A stretch of 64,000 nucleotides of DNA from Clostridia bacterium (GCA_017935675.1 JAGBHE010000061.1:124001-188000); one strand, 5' to 3'; counted from the first letter of the stretch, positions 53,653-63,079 are shown. The notes: generated by a model from the sequence alone, not told the origin. Numbers and translations: made by a program.

Positions 53653-54411
53653 ATGTATCAGGTAATGATTGTTGATGATGAACAGTGGTCTATTAAAATG
53701 TCCGAGAAGCTGTTTCACTGGGAGGAATACGGATTTAATATAGCGTATAAGTTTACAGACGCCCGAAAGGCGCTTGATGCAATCAGAGATAATCACGTTG
53801 ACGTGCTGCTTATTGATATCCGTATGCCCGGAATATCCGGTCTTGAAGCTATGGAGGAAATCAGAAAAACCAACAGCAGGCTTAAAATAATCATTCTCAG
53901 CGGTTATTCGCTTTTCGAGTTTGCTCAGGCAGCTATCAAGCTTGATGTTTTTGAATATTGCCTGAAGCCCTTGTCGGAGGATAAGGCGATTGAGGTTATA
54001 ACGCGGCTTAAGGAAAGGCTTGACCAGGAAAACGGCATTTTTGACAGTCTTACTGCGAGCAACGCCATTGAGAACGTCAGATTTAATGAAATGATAAAAT
54101 ATATTAACTCTCATTACAGGGAAAAGCTGTATTTAAATGAGCTTGCCGAAAATTTTGAAATTAATCTGACCTATTGCTGTTTTTTGTTTAAAAAGTACTA
54201 TAACTGCGGCTTCAATGCTTATCTTACCGATTATAAAATGAAGCAGGCGGCGCATTTGCTTCGGGAAAGCAAAATGGATATTGACAGGATAGCGGAATAT
54301 CTGAATTATGATTATGTATATTTCAATAAGCTCTTTAAAAAGCATTTTGACAAAACGCCGAGGCAGTACAGGGCAGAGCATATGAAAACGGTGAGCAGCC
54401 ATGAAGAATAG
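53653..54411 (+). CDS. YesN-like response regulator (receiver + AraC HTH)
   Basis: This is a 252-aa protein. The receiver domain (1-~120) has acidic pocket 'IVDDEQ', phosphorylation site Asp55 ('LLIDIRMPG') and 'YCLKPL' lysine. The C-terminal AraC-type DNA-binding domain (~145-248) has 'YLNELAENFEINLTYCC' and 'YVYFNKLFKKHFDKTPRQYR'. It overlaps its sensor kinase by 11 bp and likely activates the locus when the target glycan is present. Confidence 0.95.
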   Translation: MYQVMIVDDEQWSIKMSEKLFHWEEYGFNIAYKFTDARKALDAIRDNHVDVLLIDIRMPGISGLEAMEEIRKTNSRLKIIILSGYSLFEFAQAAIKLDVFEYCLKPLSEDKAIEVITRLKERLDQENGIFDSLTASNAIENVRFNEMIKYINSHYREKLYLNELAENFEINLTYCCFLFKKYYNCGFNAYLTDYKMKQAAHLLRESKMDIDRIAEYLNYDYVYFNKLFKKHFDKTPRQYRAEHMKTVSSHEE

Positions 54412-56077
54412 CTTTGTAAAAACCTTTAAAGGCCTGATTATAGTATTTATTATCTGCGTAACGGGGATTCAGGCTTATATGCTGTCAAAGGTCAGCTCGA
54501 TGATTAAGAACAGCAATGAAGATTATTTGAACAGCGTATCAAATAGTATTGAGTATGAGCTTAAAAATAAGATAGAGGTTCTTGACAAAACCGCCAAGAA
54601 TCTGGCTATGAGCGGTGATTTGCAGACCTTTCTGACAACGGAGGATATAAGGCAGAAGGAGTACGGCAGCAGGATAATAGAGGGAAAAATATATGACATG
54701 AACAGCAGCTCAAACCGTGCATTGCTGGCTGTCGGCATAGATACGGACAATAATGTGATGAAGCTCGGCAATGTTTCGGAGCCGGAAATTGAGATTATAA
54801 AAGGCAATTATCCGGGATTTAAAAACGGAGCATTCAGGAACGGTATATACTTTGCCGTTGACGAAGGTGTTTTATCAATATATAAGTATGAAAACGTCAT
54901 GAAGTACAATCTGTCCTATGCCGAGGTAAGCAATGTGGGAGCTGTGGTGGTATTTGAGCAGATTAATCTTCTGGAGCTCGGTCTAAAGCTGAATATACTT
55001 GACAGTGTTGATATAAACATTTATTTTAAAGGCAACCCGGAAATTTCATTGGACATATTTTCCAAAGGCGGCGAATATAAAAACATGGTACTCAGCAGAG
55101 CTGCCGACATTATCGATACCGGATGGGTAATTAATGAAAGCATGTATGATAAATACGTATCCTTTGATTATTTTACAATACTCAGTATTGATATTGTTCT
55201 GATTGCACTGATAGCCGTGTTCATTATATTGTTTATGCTTGTATTTTATAAGATGTATAAAAAGCCGATGGTAAGGCTTATGAAATACCTTTCCGACTAT
55301 TCCCTCAGCGGAAAAAACGAAGTGCTCGAAAGTGTGGAAGTCAGTGAGTTTAACGATTTACTCGATCATATAAACAGCCTGTTTGTAATAATAAAAAATG
55401 ACGCTTATAAAATTATGAGCACTCAGGAAATGCTGTATGAAAAAGAACTCGATAAACAAAATGTGCTGCTTTATATGTATCAGCTTCAGATACATCCTCA
55501 TTTTTTGTATAATACCCTGGGCTGTATAAGCTATTTTGCCGTTCATTACAACGCTCCTGAAATCCTTGAGATTACCGATGCGCTTACGGGAATATTCCGG
55601 TATTCCGTTAATTCCTCATCTGAGTCAAATATAAAAAATGAAATTACATATACACAGCGGTATATGAAGATTATTAAAATAAGGTATCCGGACAAGGTGG
55701 AGCTGAGCTTAGACGTATCTGACGAGCTTATGGAAATGAGTATTCCAAGCATGATTTTCCAGCCTATTGTCGAAAATGCTTTTAAGCACGGAATTCTGCC
55801 CGGTGAGGATAAGGGGATTATACGCGTGAGGGTTTATCAGGATGAGGCTTATGTGTACATAGATATATCGGACAACGGCGTCGGAATGACGGCAGAGCGG
55901 TGTGCGGAGCTGAACAATACGGCGAATAATTATGAGATAAAGGGTTTTGAAGCGTACAATATAGGACTTGCAAACGTGAACAAAAGAATAAGACTGAAAT
56001 TCGGAAGCAGCAGCGGGCTGACGGTTACTTCGGAATTAAATAAATTTACAAAGGTCAGCATTAAAATAAAAAAATAA
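54401..56077 (+). CDS. YesM-like sensor histidine kinase
   Basis: This 558-aa protein has membrane helices at ~9-28 and ~263-287 bracketing a ~230-residue extracellular sensor domain. The cytoplasmic part has the LytS/YesM-type 'QIHPHFLYNTLG' with phospho-accepting His367 and an ATPase domain with N-box 'FQPIVENAFKHG' and G-box 'DNGVGM'. It probably senses the imported oligosaccharide or its complex with the binding protein. Confidence 0.95.
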   Translation: MKNSFVKTFKGLIIVFIICVTGIQAYMLSKVSSMIKNSNEDYLNSVSNSIEYELKNKIEVLDKTAKNLAMSGDLQTFLTTEDIRQKEYGSRIIEGKIYDMNSSSNRALLAVGIDTDNNVMKLGNVSEPEIEIIKGNYPGFKNGAFRNGIYFAVDEGVLSIYKYENVMKYNLSYAEVSNVGAVVVFEQINLLELGLKLNILDSVDINIYFKGNPEISLDIFSKGGEYKNMVLSRAADIIDTGWVINESMYDKYVSFDYFTILSIDIVLIALIAVFIILFMLVFYKMYKKPMVRLMKYLSDYSLSGKNEVLESVEVSEFNDLLDHINSLFVIIKNDAYKIMSTQEMLYEKELDKQNVLLYMYQLQIHPHFLYNTLGCISYFAVHYNAPEILEITDALTGIFRYSVNSSSESNIKNEITYTQRYMKIIKIRYPDKVELSLDVSDELMEMSIPSMIFQPIVENAFKHGILPGEDKGIIRVRVYQDEAYVYIDISDNGVGMTAERCAELNNTANNYEIKGFEAYNIGLANVNKRIRLKFGSSSGLTVTSELNKFTKVSIKIKK

Positions 56078-56099
56078 CTTATAAGGAGTGCATATTATT

Positions 56100-57686
56100 A
56101 TGTTGAAAAAAATACTCGCTTTTGTTTTGGTATTCTCAACACTTACTGTCGGCGCGTCAAATGTGAGGGCGGCGTATACCCCGCAGTTCAGTGTGTGGGA
56201 CGGCTCTGTTGATACCTCCTGGGCGGAGGAGAATACGCTTATAATAGACTCTGCTGCCGATCTGGCAGGTCTGCGAAATCTTGTCTGGTCAGGTACAAAC
56301 TTTAAATCAAAGGCCATATATCTGAAGGCAAACATAGATTTAAATAATCTTAACTGGAAATACGGTATCGGCGGACAAAAGGACAACTCGTGGGGCTCCG
56401 GAACTACGAGGTCTTTTCAGGGAGAGCTTTTCGGAAACGGACATATAATCAAAAACCTGACCATTAACCCGAATCTGCCCGACGCTTCGGAAAGTCCTTT
56501 ATCCGATGAGGTTATCGGTAAAAATATTTCCGTAGGTTTATTCGGATATATTGCAAGCGGAACATTGGGCGGTTTGAATTTGGAGGATGCTTCAATAACA
56601 TTGCCGGACAAAACCCCCGACCCCACCTCCGATTGGCAGCAGCAAAAGAATTATAATGCCGGCACATTGATTGGTCTGAGTGCCGACAATATAATAAACG
56701 GCTGCACGGTTAAAAACGTGAAATTCAGCGGCGGATGGAACTGTGCAAACGAAGCGACTCCTATGTATGTACATATTGGAGGAATGATCGGAAACATGGC
56801 TCAGGGAGTAAACATATATAATTCATATGTGAACGGCGCTGATTTCAGAGAAATTAAAAAGGGTGATGTGAACTACCGTGCTTTCAAGGCCGGCTTTGCC
56901 TGCGCAAGCCAAAATACCGGAGCTGTACAGAATGTTTATGCCGTAAATATGAAATATGACAAGGATGCGGTTATCAGCGACGGAAGCTGGTACGATGACG
57001 GCAAAGGTACTTCCTATAAGGTTATGAGAAACTACGATTCCCTGATAATGTTCCGGGAAGGGAATGGATCCTATTATACCTTTGGCAGCAAGGCATCGGT
57101 ATATACCGATAAATATGCTCATGCAAGGGAAACATCGGTTATTTCCGGAGCGGCGGATCCTCAGACAGCGGAAGAGTTTGGTGCCGATTCGGTATTTGTC
57201 AAGCCGGAGCATAGCGGGATCTCATATAATACAATGATTAATCTTAAGGAATTCGGTATAGAATATCCCGTAACTGCTGCAGAAAAGCTTTTTGCGGTAA
57301 AAGCAGACTTTTATCAGGGGGATACCCTTTTGAAAGAGCTTCCGGCTCAGGGGGATACAGCGGAGGTTAAGCTGAGGACCTATAATACAACAGGCAGTGC
57401 GCAGAGCTTTGATGTTATTGTGGGTAAATATGCCGCAGGAACTCTGACAGATACGGAAATTGCCCGGAGTATATCAGCATCGGAATTGATAAGCGGTCAA
57501 ACGCCGGGAAGATGGGATCAGTGGCAGCCCTATGCTTATGGCGTAACAGATGAGGAGCTGTCAAAAATGAATGCGCCGGAGCCCGCCGGATGTGCAATTA
57601 CAGCCGGAGGCTTTGATTCGGCAAATATATTGTGCTGGAGTACAGTTGAGCAGATGACTCCTGTTTCACGGAAATCCGGCATATAA
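56100..57686 (+). CDS. Secreted beta-helical (GLUG-like) protein, paralogue of first locus gene
   Basis: This is a 528-aa protein with a signal peptide ('TVGASNVRAA', ~22). Residues ~28-370 repeat the domain of the 1608-aa protein at 1149-1480: 'WDGSVDTSW', 'NIDLNNLNWKYGIGG', 'GELFGNGHIIKNL' and 'GGWNCANEATP' line up one to one. The C-terminal ~100 residues form an Ig-like module ending in 'ILCWSTVEQMTPV', a common terminal motif of clostridial surface proteins. ATG at 56100 has GGAG 11 bp upstream. It may bind glycan or act as an enzyme of unknown type. Confidence 0.8.
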   Translation: MLKKILAFVLVFSTLTVGASNVRAAYTPQFSVWDGSVDTSWAEENTLIIDSAADLAGLRNLVWSGTNFKSKAIYLKANIDLNNLNWKYGIGGQKDNSWGSGTTRSFQGELFGNGHIIKNLTINPNLPDASESPLSDEVIGKNISVGLFGYIASGTLGGLNLEDASITLPDKTPDPTSDWQQQKNYNAGTLIGLSADNIINGCTVKNVKFSGGWNCANEATPMYVHIGGMIGNMAQGVNIYNSYVNGADFREIKKGDVNYRAFKAGFACASQNTGAVQNVYAVNMKYDKDAVISDGSWYDDGKGTSYKVMRNYDSLIMFREGNGSYYTFGSKASVYTDKYAHARETSVISGAADPQTAEEFGADSVFVKPEHSGISYNTMINLKEFGIEYPVTAAEKLFAVKADFYQGDTLLKELPAQGDTAEVKLRTYNTTGSAQSFDVIVGKYAAGTLTDTEIARSISASELISGQTPGRWDQWQPYAYGVTDEELSKMNAPEPAGCAITAGGFDSANILCWSTVEQMTPVSRKSGI

Positions 57687-57756
57687 CTGTATTTAGATAA
57701 TTATATTTTCTTTCATTTAAGGTCTTGACGGAAATATACCGCAGATGAAATGAGAA

Positions 57757-57788
57757 AGAGCAGCGTTTTAAAATGACGCTGCTTTTTT
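57757..57788 (+). terminator. Terminator of the polysaccharide-utilisation locus
   Basis: An 8-bp stem AGCAGCGT/ACGCTGCT with a 9-nt loop, then six T, 70 bp after the last gene. Confidence 0.85.
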
Positions 57789-57833
57789 GTGCGGAGAAGT
57801 TTTACAGCTGTGAAAAACATAATAGCTTGTCAA

Positions 57834-58184
57834 TCAATAGAACTTATATTTCTTTATTGTTTCAATGTTGTCCTTCAGCATTTGAAGCTGACTATCATTC
57901 ATATTTGACATTTCGGCAACTATGGTATTTATTAACGCAGCATTAACATTTTCATCTAAATCCTCTGCAAAAACATCAATAGGAACATTAATTGCTTTTG
58001 CTATTGCCGCTATTGTTATAAAGTGTGAGTTATGATAACCGCTTTCGATTCTCGACAAGTGTTTTTGAGTTATACCCACATATTCGGAAACTGCCTCTTG
58101 AGTCAGCCCTGCTTTTAAACGGTAATATCTTATACGCTCACCGATTTTAATATAGGCTTCATTTCTTGTATCTGCTTTACCCAT
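57834..58184 (-). CDS. XRE-family helix-turn-helix regulator
   Basis: This 116-aa protein has an HTH_3 domain at ~12-68 ('LTQEAVSEYVGITQKHLSRIE', residues ~28-48) followed by a short helical tail. It is a Cro/C1-type DNA-binding protein, here as a single gene convergent with the sugar locus. The target is unknown. Confidence 0.88.
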   Translation of the reverse strand: MGKADTRNEAYIKIGERIRYYRLKAGLTQEAVSEYVGITQKHLSRIESGYHNSHFITIAAIAKAINVPIDVFAEDLDENVNAALINTIVAEMSNMNDSQLQMLKDNIETIKKYKFY

Positions 58185-58295
58185 TTGAAATACATCCTTA
58201 TTATAAGAGATTTAATAATTATATTATAAAGTATTTTGTCAAAAATTATAACTTGATATAAGAAGCATAACACCTTATTTAGGTAATATTACATA

Positions 58296-58324
58296 TAGAC
58301 TTTATGTTATATAAGTGGTATAAT
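58296..58324 (+). promoter_or_regulatory. Possible promoter before small lipoprotein-like gene
   Basis: TAGACT (58296-58301), 17-bp spacer, TATAAT (58319-58324), 50 bp before the ATG at 58375. Confidence 0.5.
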
Positions 58325-58374
58325 AATAATTAATTATTACCCAAACATAGTATAAGGGCAATAAAGTTAAAAAA

Positions 58375-58479
58375 ATGAACAGATTAAATAAAATGCTTAT
58401 ATCAATATTAATATTTTTAAGTATTACAGCTTGCAGCGTACCGATAGAAGGCCTAACCGCCCTGAGGAAACTGTATTAG
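58375..58479 (+). CDS. Small lipoprotein-like peptide (34 aa)
   Basis: A 34-aa frame that is almost only a lipoprotein signal: basic start, hydrophobic 'MLISILIFLSITAC' lipobox with Cys20, then 14 residues to TAG. It may be a lysis-protein-like or signal-like peptide, or a truncated lipoprotein whose reading frame was lost. No clear SD is present (a weak purine tract only). It is 29 bp before the next gene. Confidence 0.4.
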   Translation: MNRLNKMLISILIFLSITACSVPIEGLTALRKLY

Positions 58480-58508
58480 ATAATATCATTATGAAGGAGA
58501 TTGTTATT

Positions 58509-58886
58509 ATGGGATATTGGATTTTTATTTTAATTATATTCAGTATATTAGGCTTGATGATATTTTTTGCTTGGGATTCAATAACAAAAGAAAAAGATTT
58601 GGCAAATTTCCGAATTTCAATAGTCGGTATTTGTCTTGTCGGCATTATAAGCGTTTATTTCGGAATAGATATACCAAACGCATTGGCAGGCGGACAGGAA
58701 ATATACATTGATAAATTTCCTGATGTAGTAAGGATACAGAATTTACATATTATCGGTGCAAACGGAAAATATTTTATTTCCTTCAACGGTTATAACCCCG
58801 AAAAATACGAGCAAAATACTGAATATCGGATTACTTATACCAAATTTACAAACAGCATACTTAATATAGAAAAAGTTGATAAATAG
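58509..58886 (+). CDS. Small membrane protein of unknown function
   Basis: This 125-aa protein has two hydrophobic helices (residues ~3-20 and ~36-56) and a C-terminal soluble domain of ~65 residues ('IYIDKFPDVVRIQNLHI' to the end). ATG at 58509 has GGAG 9 bp upstream; an earlier in-frame TTG at 58431 has no ribosome site. No family recognised. Confidence 0.65.
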   Translation: MGYWIFILIIFSILGLMIFFAWDSITKEKDLANFRISIVGICLVGIISVYFGIDIPNALAGGQEIYIDKFPDVVRIQNLHIIGANGKYFISFNGYNPEKYEQNTEYRITYTKFTNSILNIEKVDK

Positions 58887-58913
58887 AACACAAGGGGACG
58901 GTTCTCTTGTGTT
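58887..58913. repeat. REP-like palindrome (ACACAAGGGGACGG type)
   Basis: Identical over 27 bp to 29598-29624; it starts at the base after the preceding stop codon. Confidence 0.8.
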
Positions 58914-59243
58914 TGAAATTGACCGTTCTTCCGGCAGATAAAAACCGCGCACCTCTCGCAAGCTATGAGGATGCAATAAACAACGTGTATTCGCTATGCG
59001 GAAATTGTTTTAAAAATTGTTATAACTGCACGAGCGCCCGCAAAAATTACGGGCGCCCTTGACATGTCAGCAGATTTATGTTATAGTATAATCATGGCAG
59101 AAGGCAGTTGAATTGCCTTTTGCCACATGAATAACTTTTAAAATATACAAGATCAGGGATTTTCCATAGTTAATCCCTGTGTTTTAATGCTTATTTTGGC
59201 AGATTAATGAATGTTTTTCAATCAAATAAAGAAGGTGTATTTT
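58914..59243. other. Intergenic region before YczE-like gene
   Basis: It contains a GC-rich 7-bp hairpin GCGCCCG/CGGGCGC at 59034-59056, without a following T tract, immediately before a strong promoter at 59059. Nothing else recognisable was seen. Confidence 0.6.
59059..59087 (+). promoter_or_regulatory. Promoter of YczE-like gene
   Basis: TTGACA (59059-59064), 17-bp spacer, TATAGT (59082-59087). Confidence 0.8.
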
Positions 59244-59897
59244 TTGAAACAAATTGTCAGAAGCTACGCATTGTTTCTTATCGGGCTTTTTGTCGCCTCA
59301 ATGGGGGTGGCGCTTTCCGCAAAAGCAGGTCTGGGAACTTCTCCGGTCGCGTCCGTTCCGTATTCCATAGCGCTGCTTAACCACACATTGACCTTTGGCT
59401 GGTGGCTGAATCTATGGAGTGTGATTCAAATTCTTGTTCAAATCGCATTGCTGCGTAAGAAATGCAATCCTATGGAAATTATTATACAGACGGTTCTTGC
59501 ATTTGTATATGGATATCTGACTGATTTTTCCTGCATGCTGATTAGTGGCATACAAGCAAACAGCTATGCCGTTCAGTTCGGGCTCATGATGTTGGGCTGC
59601 TTTGTACTCGGATTAGGGATTTGGATACAGCTGAAGGGCGGTGTTGCAATGCTGCCCGGAGAAGCGATGAACAGAGCAATCAGTGAGATCAGCGGCAAAC
59701 GTTATGAGAATATCAAAATTCTCTTTGATGTGCTGTACATAATAGCGGCAGCCGTTATTTGTTTGCTGTTTCTCGGAAAGCTGCAAGGTGTCCGTGAAGG
59801 CAGCATCATTGCAGCTTTGCTGATTGGTAATATTATAAAGTTTTATAATCGTCTGTTTGAAAAATTGACGAAAAAGAGTTCAGTGGATGTACAATAG
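59244..59897 (+). CDS. YczE/YitT-like membrane protein
   Basis: This is a ~217-aa protein with five hydrophobic segments. 'VALSAKAGLGTSPVASVPY' and 'MEIIIQTVLAFVYGYLTDF' are the hallmarks of the YczE/YyaS membrane family, whose cargo is not established. A TTG start at 59244 with GAAGG about 8 bp upstream is preferred over ATG 59211, which lacks a ribosome site. Confidence 0.82.
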   Translation: MKQIVRSYALFLIGLFVASMGVALSAKAGLGTSPVASVPYSIALLNHTLTFGWWLNLWSVIQILVQIALLRKKCNPMEIIIQTVLAFVYGYLTDFSCMLISGIQANSYAVQFGLMMLGCFVLGLGIWIQLKGGVAMLPGEAMNRAISEISGKRYENIKILFDVLYIIAAAVICLLFLGKLQGVREGSIIAALLIGNIIKFYNRLFEKLTKKSSVDVQ

Positions 59898-59910
59898 CAT
59901 CATGTTTTCC

Positions 59911-59972
59911 AACACAAAGGGACGGTTCTCCTGTGTTCGATTTCGAACACAGGAGAACCGTCCCTTTGTGTT
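59911..59972. repeat. Perfect 30-bp inverted repeat built of two REP-like units
   Basis: Two head-to-head units (59911-59940 and 59943-59972) are perfect complements around TT. Each resembles the 27-bp units at 29598 and 58887 (AACACAAAGGGACGG). It fills the convergent gap between the YczE-like and AraC genes and could terminate both. Confidence 0.88.
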
Positions 59973-60863
59973 TTATTCCCTTGTAATTGCGCTGCTGCCG
60001 GAGGGGGAATCCATTTGAATCTGAGAAAAAATATCATTTTTCTTATAAAAGGACGGCGGACTTCCGGTGATTTGCTTGAATACGCGGTTAAAATTCTGCG
60101 TGCTTGTAAAGCCGCAGCGTTTTGCGACCTGTACCACACTGCAGTTTGAGGAGACAAGCATGGTAATTGCTTTTTGAATCCGGACGGAGTTTATATATTC
60201 AACAAGCGATATTCCGATGTCCTTTTTAAAGCTTCTTGACAGGTACGACGGCGATACATAAAAAATCTCCGACAGCCGTGTAAGGCTTAATTTCTCACGG
60301 TAATGTTCATTTATATACCTTATAACAGGGTCGCTGCGCGCCGGTACAAGCGGGGAAGACAGGAGATCCTCGCTTTGGGCATCATAGTTGCGCTGACAAA
60401 AGGACAGCATCTGCAGAAAGATTCCGTATATGGCAAGATCATATTCCGCGTGCTTGTCATGCATCTCGGCCAAAATCTTCTCAACATAAGACTTGTATAT
60501 ATTCTGATCATTCTTGGAAAGAGGTATCAGTGAGTAGTTGTTTTGAAGAAATGAATTGGGATTTTTAAATTTGTAATGCCGGTTGACAGATAAGGTATTA
60601 AGCGTAAAAGTTACAATAAAGGCTTTATATGTTGTTTCTGAGGCATTCATAATCTGGTGAGAGGTATAAGGAGAGACTAAAACAATGCTTCCGGGCAGAA
60701 TGTTTAAGGTTTTATTATCAATAATAAAAATGCGCGATCCGCCCATTAAATAATAAAGCTCATAGGTTTTGTGAAAGTGGTTTACCGTCTTATTTGTTTT
60801 TGCGCTTTTGTATTCTATGGATAAATCCAGGTCCTTGTCCTTATAAGTCATAACATTATTCAT
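59973..60863 (-). CDS. AraC-family regulator with cupin sensor domain
   Basis: This is a 296-aa protein. The N-terminal cupin domain has 'NHFHKTYELYYLMGG' and 'LPGSIVLVSPYTSHQI'; the C-terminal double HTH (~195-290) has 'LTRLSEIFYVSPSYLSRSF' and 'NFNRVFKQITGSPPSFYKK'. It is divergent from the second sugar ABC transporter (231-bp gap), so it is probably its regulator. Confidence 0.92.
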   Translation of the reverse strand: MNNVMTYKDKDLDLSIEYKSAKTNKTVNHFHKTYELYYLMGGSRIFIIDNKTLNILPGSIVLVSPYTSHQIMNASETTYKAFIVTFTLNTLSVNRHYKFKNPNSFLQNNYSLIPLSKNDQNIYKSYVEKILAEMHDKHAEYDLAIYGIFLQMLSFCQRNYDAQSEDLLSSPLVPARSDPVIRYINEHYREKLSLTRLSEIFYVSPSYLSRSFKKDIGISLVEYINSVRIQKAITMLVSSNCSVVQVAKRCGFTSTQNFNRVFKQITGSPPSFYKKNDIFSQIQMDSPSGSSAITRE

Positions 60864-61103
60864 AATTTTAACCTCGTTTTAAAATTCATGTTTGAAGCTT
60901 TCGTCGGTTTTACAGTCTGCTGCATTAAGTATAACATATTACTGGACAAAATTCAAGAGGTTTTATTAAGATATGACAACATAATAGAGTTTTTTTGTGA
61001 TATTATATAGTAAAAGCAAATAATGCTTTTATGTATAACGTAAAATTTGCTTAACATTAAAACACATTAACTAATATTTTGAACAGATAGGAGTGTGAAG
61101 ATA

Positions 61104-62012
61104 TTGGCTGTCAGGAAAAAAAGCAAAATCAAAGCATCAATGGGGGAGCGCATCTTCGGAGTTTTTGATAATTTATTAATATTTTTTATAATGATTATCA
61201 TGGCATACCCTATATGGCATATATTGATGGCATCGTTCAGTGACAGCAGCGAGCTTATAAAGAACACGGGAGTTCTTCTGCTGCCGAGAGGCTTCAGCAC
61301 AAAGGCGTATCAGCTGATGGCAAAAAATCCGAATATATTGACCGGATATATGAACACGTTGTTTATTGTTTTGACAAGCGTGACGCTGAACATCATTTTC
61401 ACATCGGTGGGAGCGTATTTTTTATCGAGGAAAAGAGTTATGTGGCAAAAGCCGATTATGGTGCTGATAATTTTTTCTATGTATTTCTCGGGGGGACTGA
61501 TACCGTCCTACCTCTTGATTGCAAAGACGCTGCACCTTAATAATTCATATTGGGCAATTATTTTACCGTCGCTTGTAAGTACATATAACCTTGTCGTTAT
61601 GCGCACATCATTCGCCTCAATTCCGGACAGCCTTGAGGAAGCGGCGCGGATTGACGGTGCGGGGCATATAACCATTCTGGTAAAAATTATCCTTCCGCTG
61701 TCTATGCCTATTATTTCGGTTATGATACTGTACTATGGCGTGGCACACTGGAACGCATGGTTCCCGGCAAGCATTTATTTAAAGGACAGAAGCAAATATC
61801 CGCTTCAGCTTATTTTAAGAGAGATTCTTATCGCAAACAATACATCATCTATGGCGAATGCCGGCGCTGCCGATATCGGAGACGCGCTGTCTGTTTCGGA
61901 GAGCGTAAAGTACGCCGTAATCGTTACGGCAACATTCCCGATACTGTGCGTTTATCCGTTCCTGCAGAAATATTTTGTTAAAGGCGTTATGATAGGAGCG
62001 GTCAAGGGTTAA
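61104..62012 (+). CDS. Sugar ABC transporter permease, YtcP/LplC-like (second transporter)
   Basis: This 302-aa protein has six membrane helices, EAA loop 'LEEAARIDGAGHITILVKI' and C-terminal 'KGVMIGAVKG'. TTG at 61104 is preferred because GGAG lies 10 bp upstream; GTG at 61095 is only one base from it. The gene order permease-permease-binding protein is the reverse of the first transporter. Confidence 0.92.
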   Translation: MAVRKKSKIKASMGERIFGVFDNLLIFFIMIIMAYPIWHILMASFSDSSELIKNTGVLLLPRGFSTKAYQLMAKNPNILTGYMNTLFIVLTSVTLNIIFTSVGAYFLSRKRVMWQKPIMVLIIFSMYFSGGLIPSYLLIAKTLHLNNSYWAIILPSLVSTYNLVVMRTSFASIPDSLEEAARIDGAGHITILVKIILPLSMPIISVMILYYGVAHWNAWFPASIYLKDRSKYPLQLILREILIANNTSSMANAGAADIGDALSVSESVKYAVIVTATFPILCVYPFLQKYFVKGVMIGAVKG

Positions 62013-62073
62013 TTTGGATTTATTCGGGAATCCGAATTGAAATTAAATGATAAGGAAGGTTGAAATATAAATT

Positions 62074-63021
62074 ATGGGAAAGAGGAACGATGTTTATACT
62101 GAAAACAGAAATTCTCTGCGAAAAAGAATAAAGGAGGATTTCGTCAGAAACAGAAGCCTGTATTTGCTTGTTCTCCCTGTTGTTGCGTTTTATTTGATTT
62201 TTAACTACGGACCCTTGTACGGCGCACTGATTGCGTTTAAGGATTATAAGCCGCAGCTCGGAATGTGGGGAAGCAAATGGGTAGGCTTTAAGCATTTTGA
62301 GGCTTTTTTCACCAATCCGTCTTTTTTCAAGCTGCTGAAAAATACGCTCAGAATAAGCCTGACTACCCTTGTTTTCGGTTTCCCAGCGCCGATTATCCTG
62401 GCGCTTTTGCTAAACGAGCTTAAGTCGCAGAAATTTGCAAAGATTGCGCAAAACATTACATATATGCCGCACTTTGTATCATTGGTTGTTATCTGCGGTA
62501 TGCTGAAGGCATTTTGTGCGAAAAACGGTATAATCAATTATGTGCTGGCAATTTTCGGGCACGAGCCGGCAAATTTGCTGGTAATGCCGGAATACTTCAC
62601 TACAATATATGTCGCATCGGGAATATGGCAGGAGATCGGATGGGGATCGATCATATACCTTGCGGCGCTTACGTCGGTTGATGCACAGCTTTACGATTCC
62701 GCCGTTATAGACGGTGCGGGAAAATGGAGACAGCTTATCAGCATTACCATTCCCGCAATTGTTCCGACCATCATTACAATGCTGATTTTGAGAATAGGCT
62801 CAATTATCAGCGTAGGCTATGAAAAGCTTCTCCTTCTTTATAATGATGCGACACTCGGTGTTGCAGATGTTATAAATACATACACATACCGAAAGGGTCT
62901 TATTGATTTGGATTGGAGCTTCAGTGCGGCAGTCGGATTGTTTAACTCGGCAGTGAATCTTATATTCCTTGTGAGTGCAAATACCATCAGCAAAAAGCTG
63001 TCCGATACAGCATTATGGTAA
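62074..63021 (+). CDS. Sugar ABC transporter permease, LplB-like (second transporter)
   Basis: This 315-aa protein has 'YLIFNYGPLYGALIAFKDYK' at the N-terminus, six membrane helices and the coupling loop 'YDSAVIDGAGKWRQLISI'. It forms the heterodimeric channel with the 61104 gene. Confidence 0.93.
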   Translation: MGKRNDVYTENRNSLRKRIKEDFVRNRSLYLLVLPVVAFYLIFNYGPLYGALIAFKDYKPQLGMWGSKWVGFKHFEAFFTNPSFFKLLKNTLRISLTTLVFGFPAPIILALLLNELKSQKFAKIAQNITYMPHFVSLVVICGMLKAFCAKNGIINYVLAIFGHEPANLLVMPEYFTTIYVASGIWQEIGWGSIIYLAALTSVDAQLYDSAVIDGAGKWRQLISITIPAIVPTIITMLILRIGSIISVGYEKLLLLYNDATLGVADVINTYTYRKGLIDLDWSFSAAVGLFNSAVNLIFLVSANTISKKLSDTALW

Positions 63022-63079
63022 ATTGACGGACAGCTGTAAGGCTGTTTGTGAAAATAATAAAATGAGAGGAGACTTGAAA

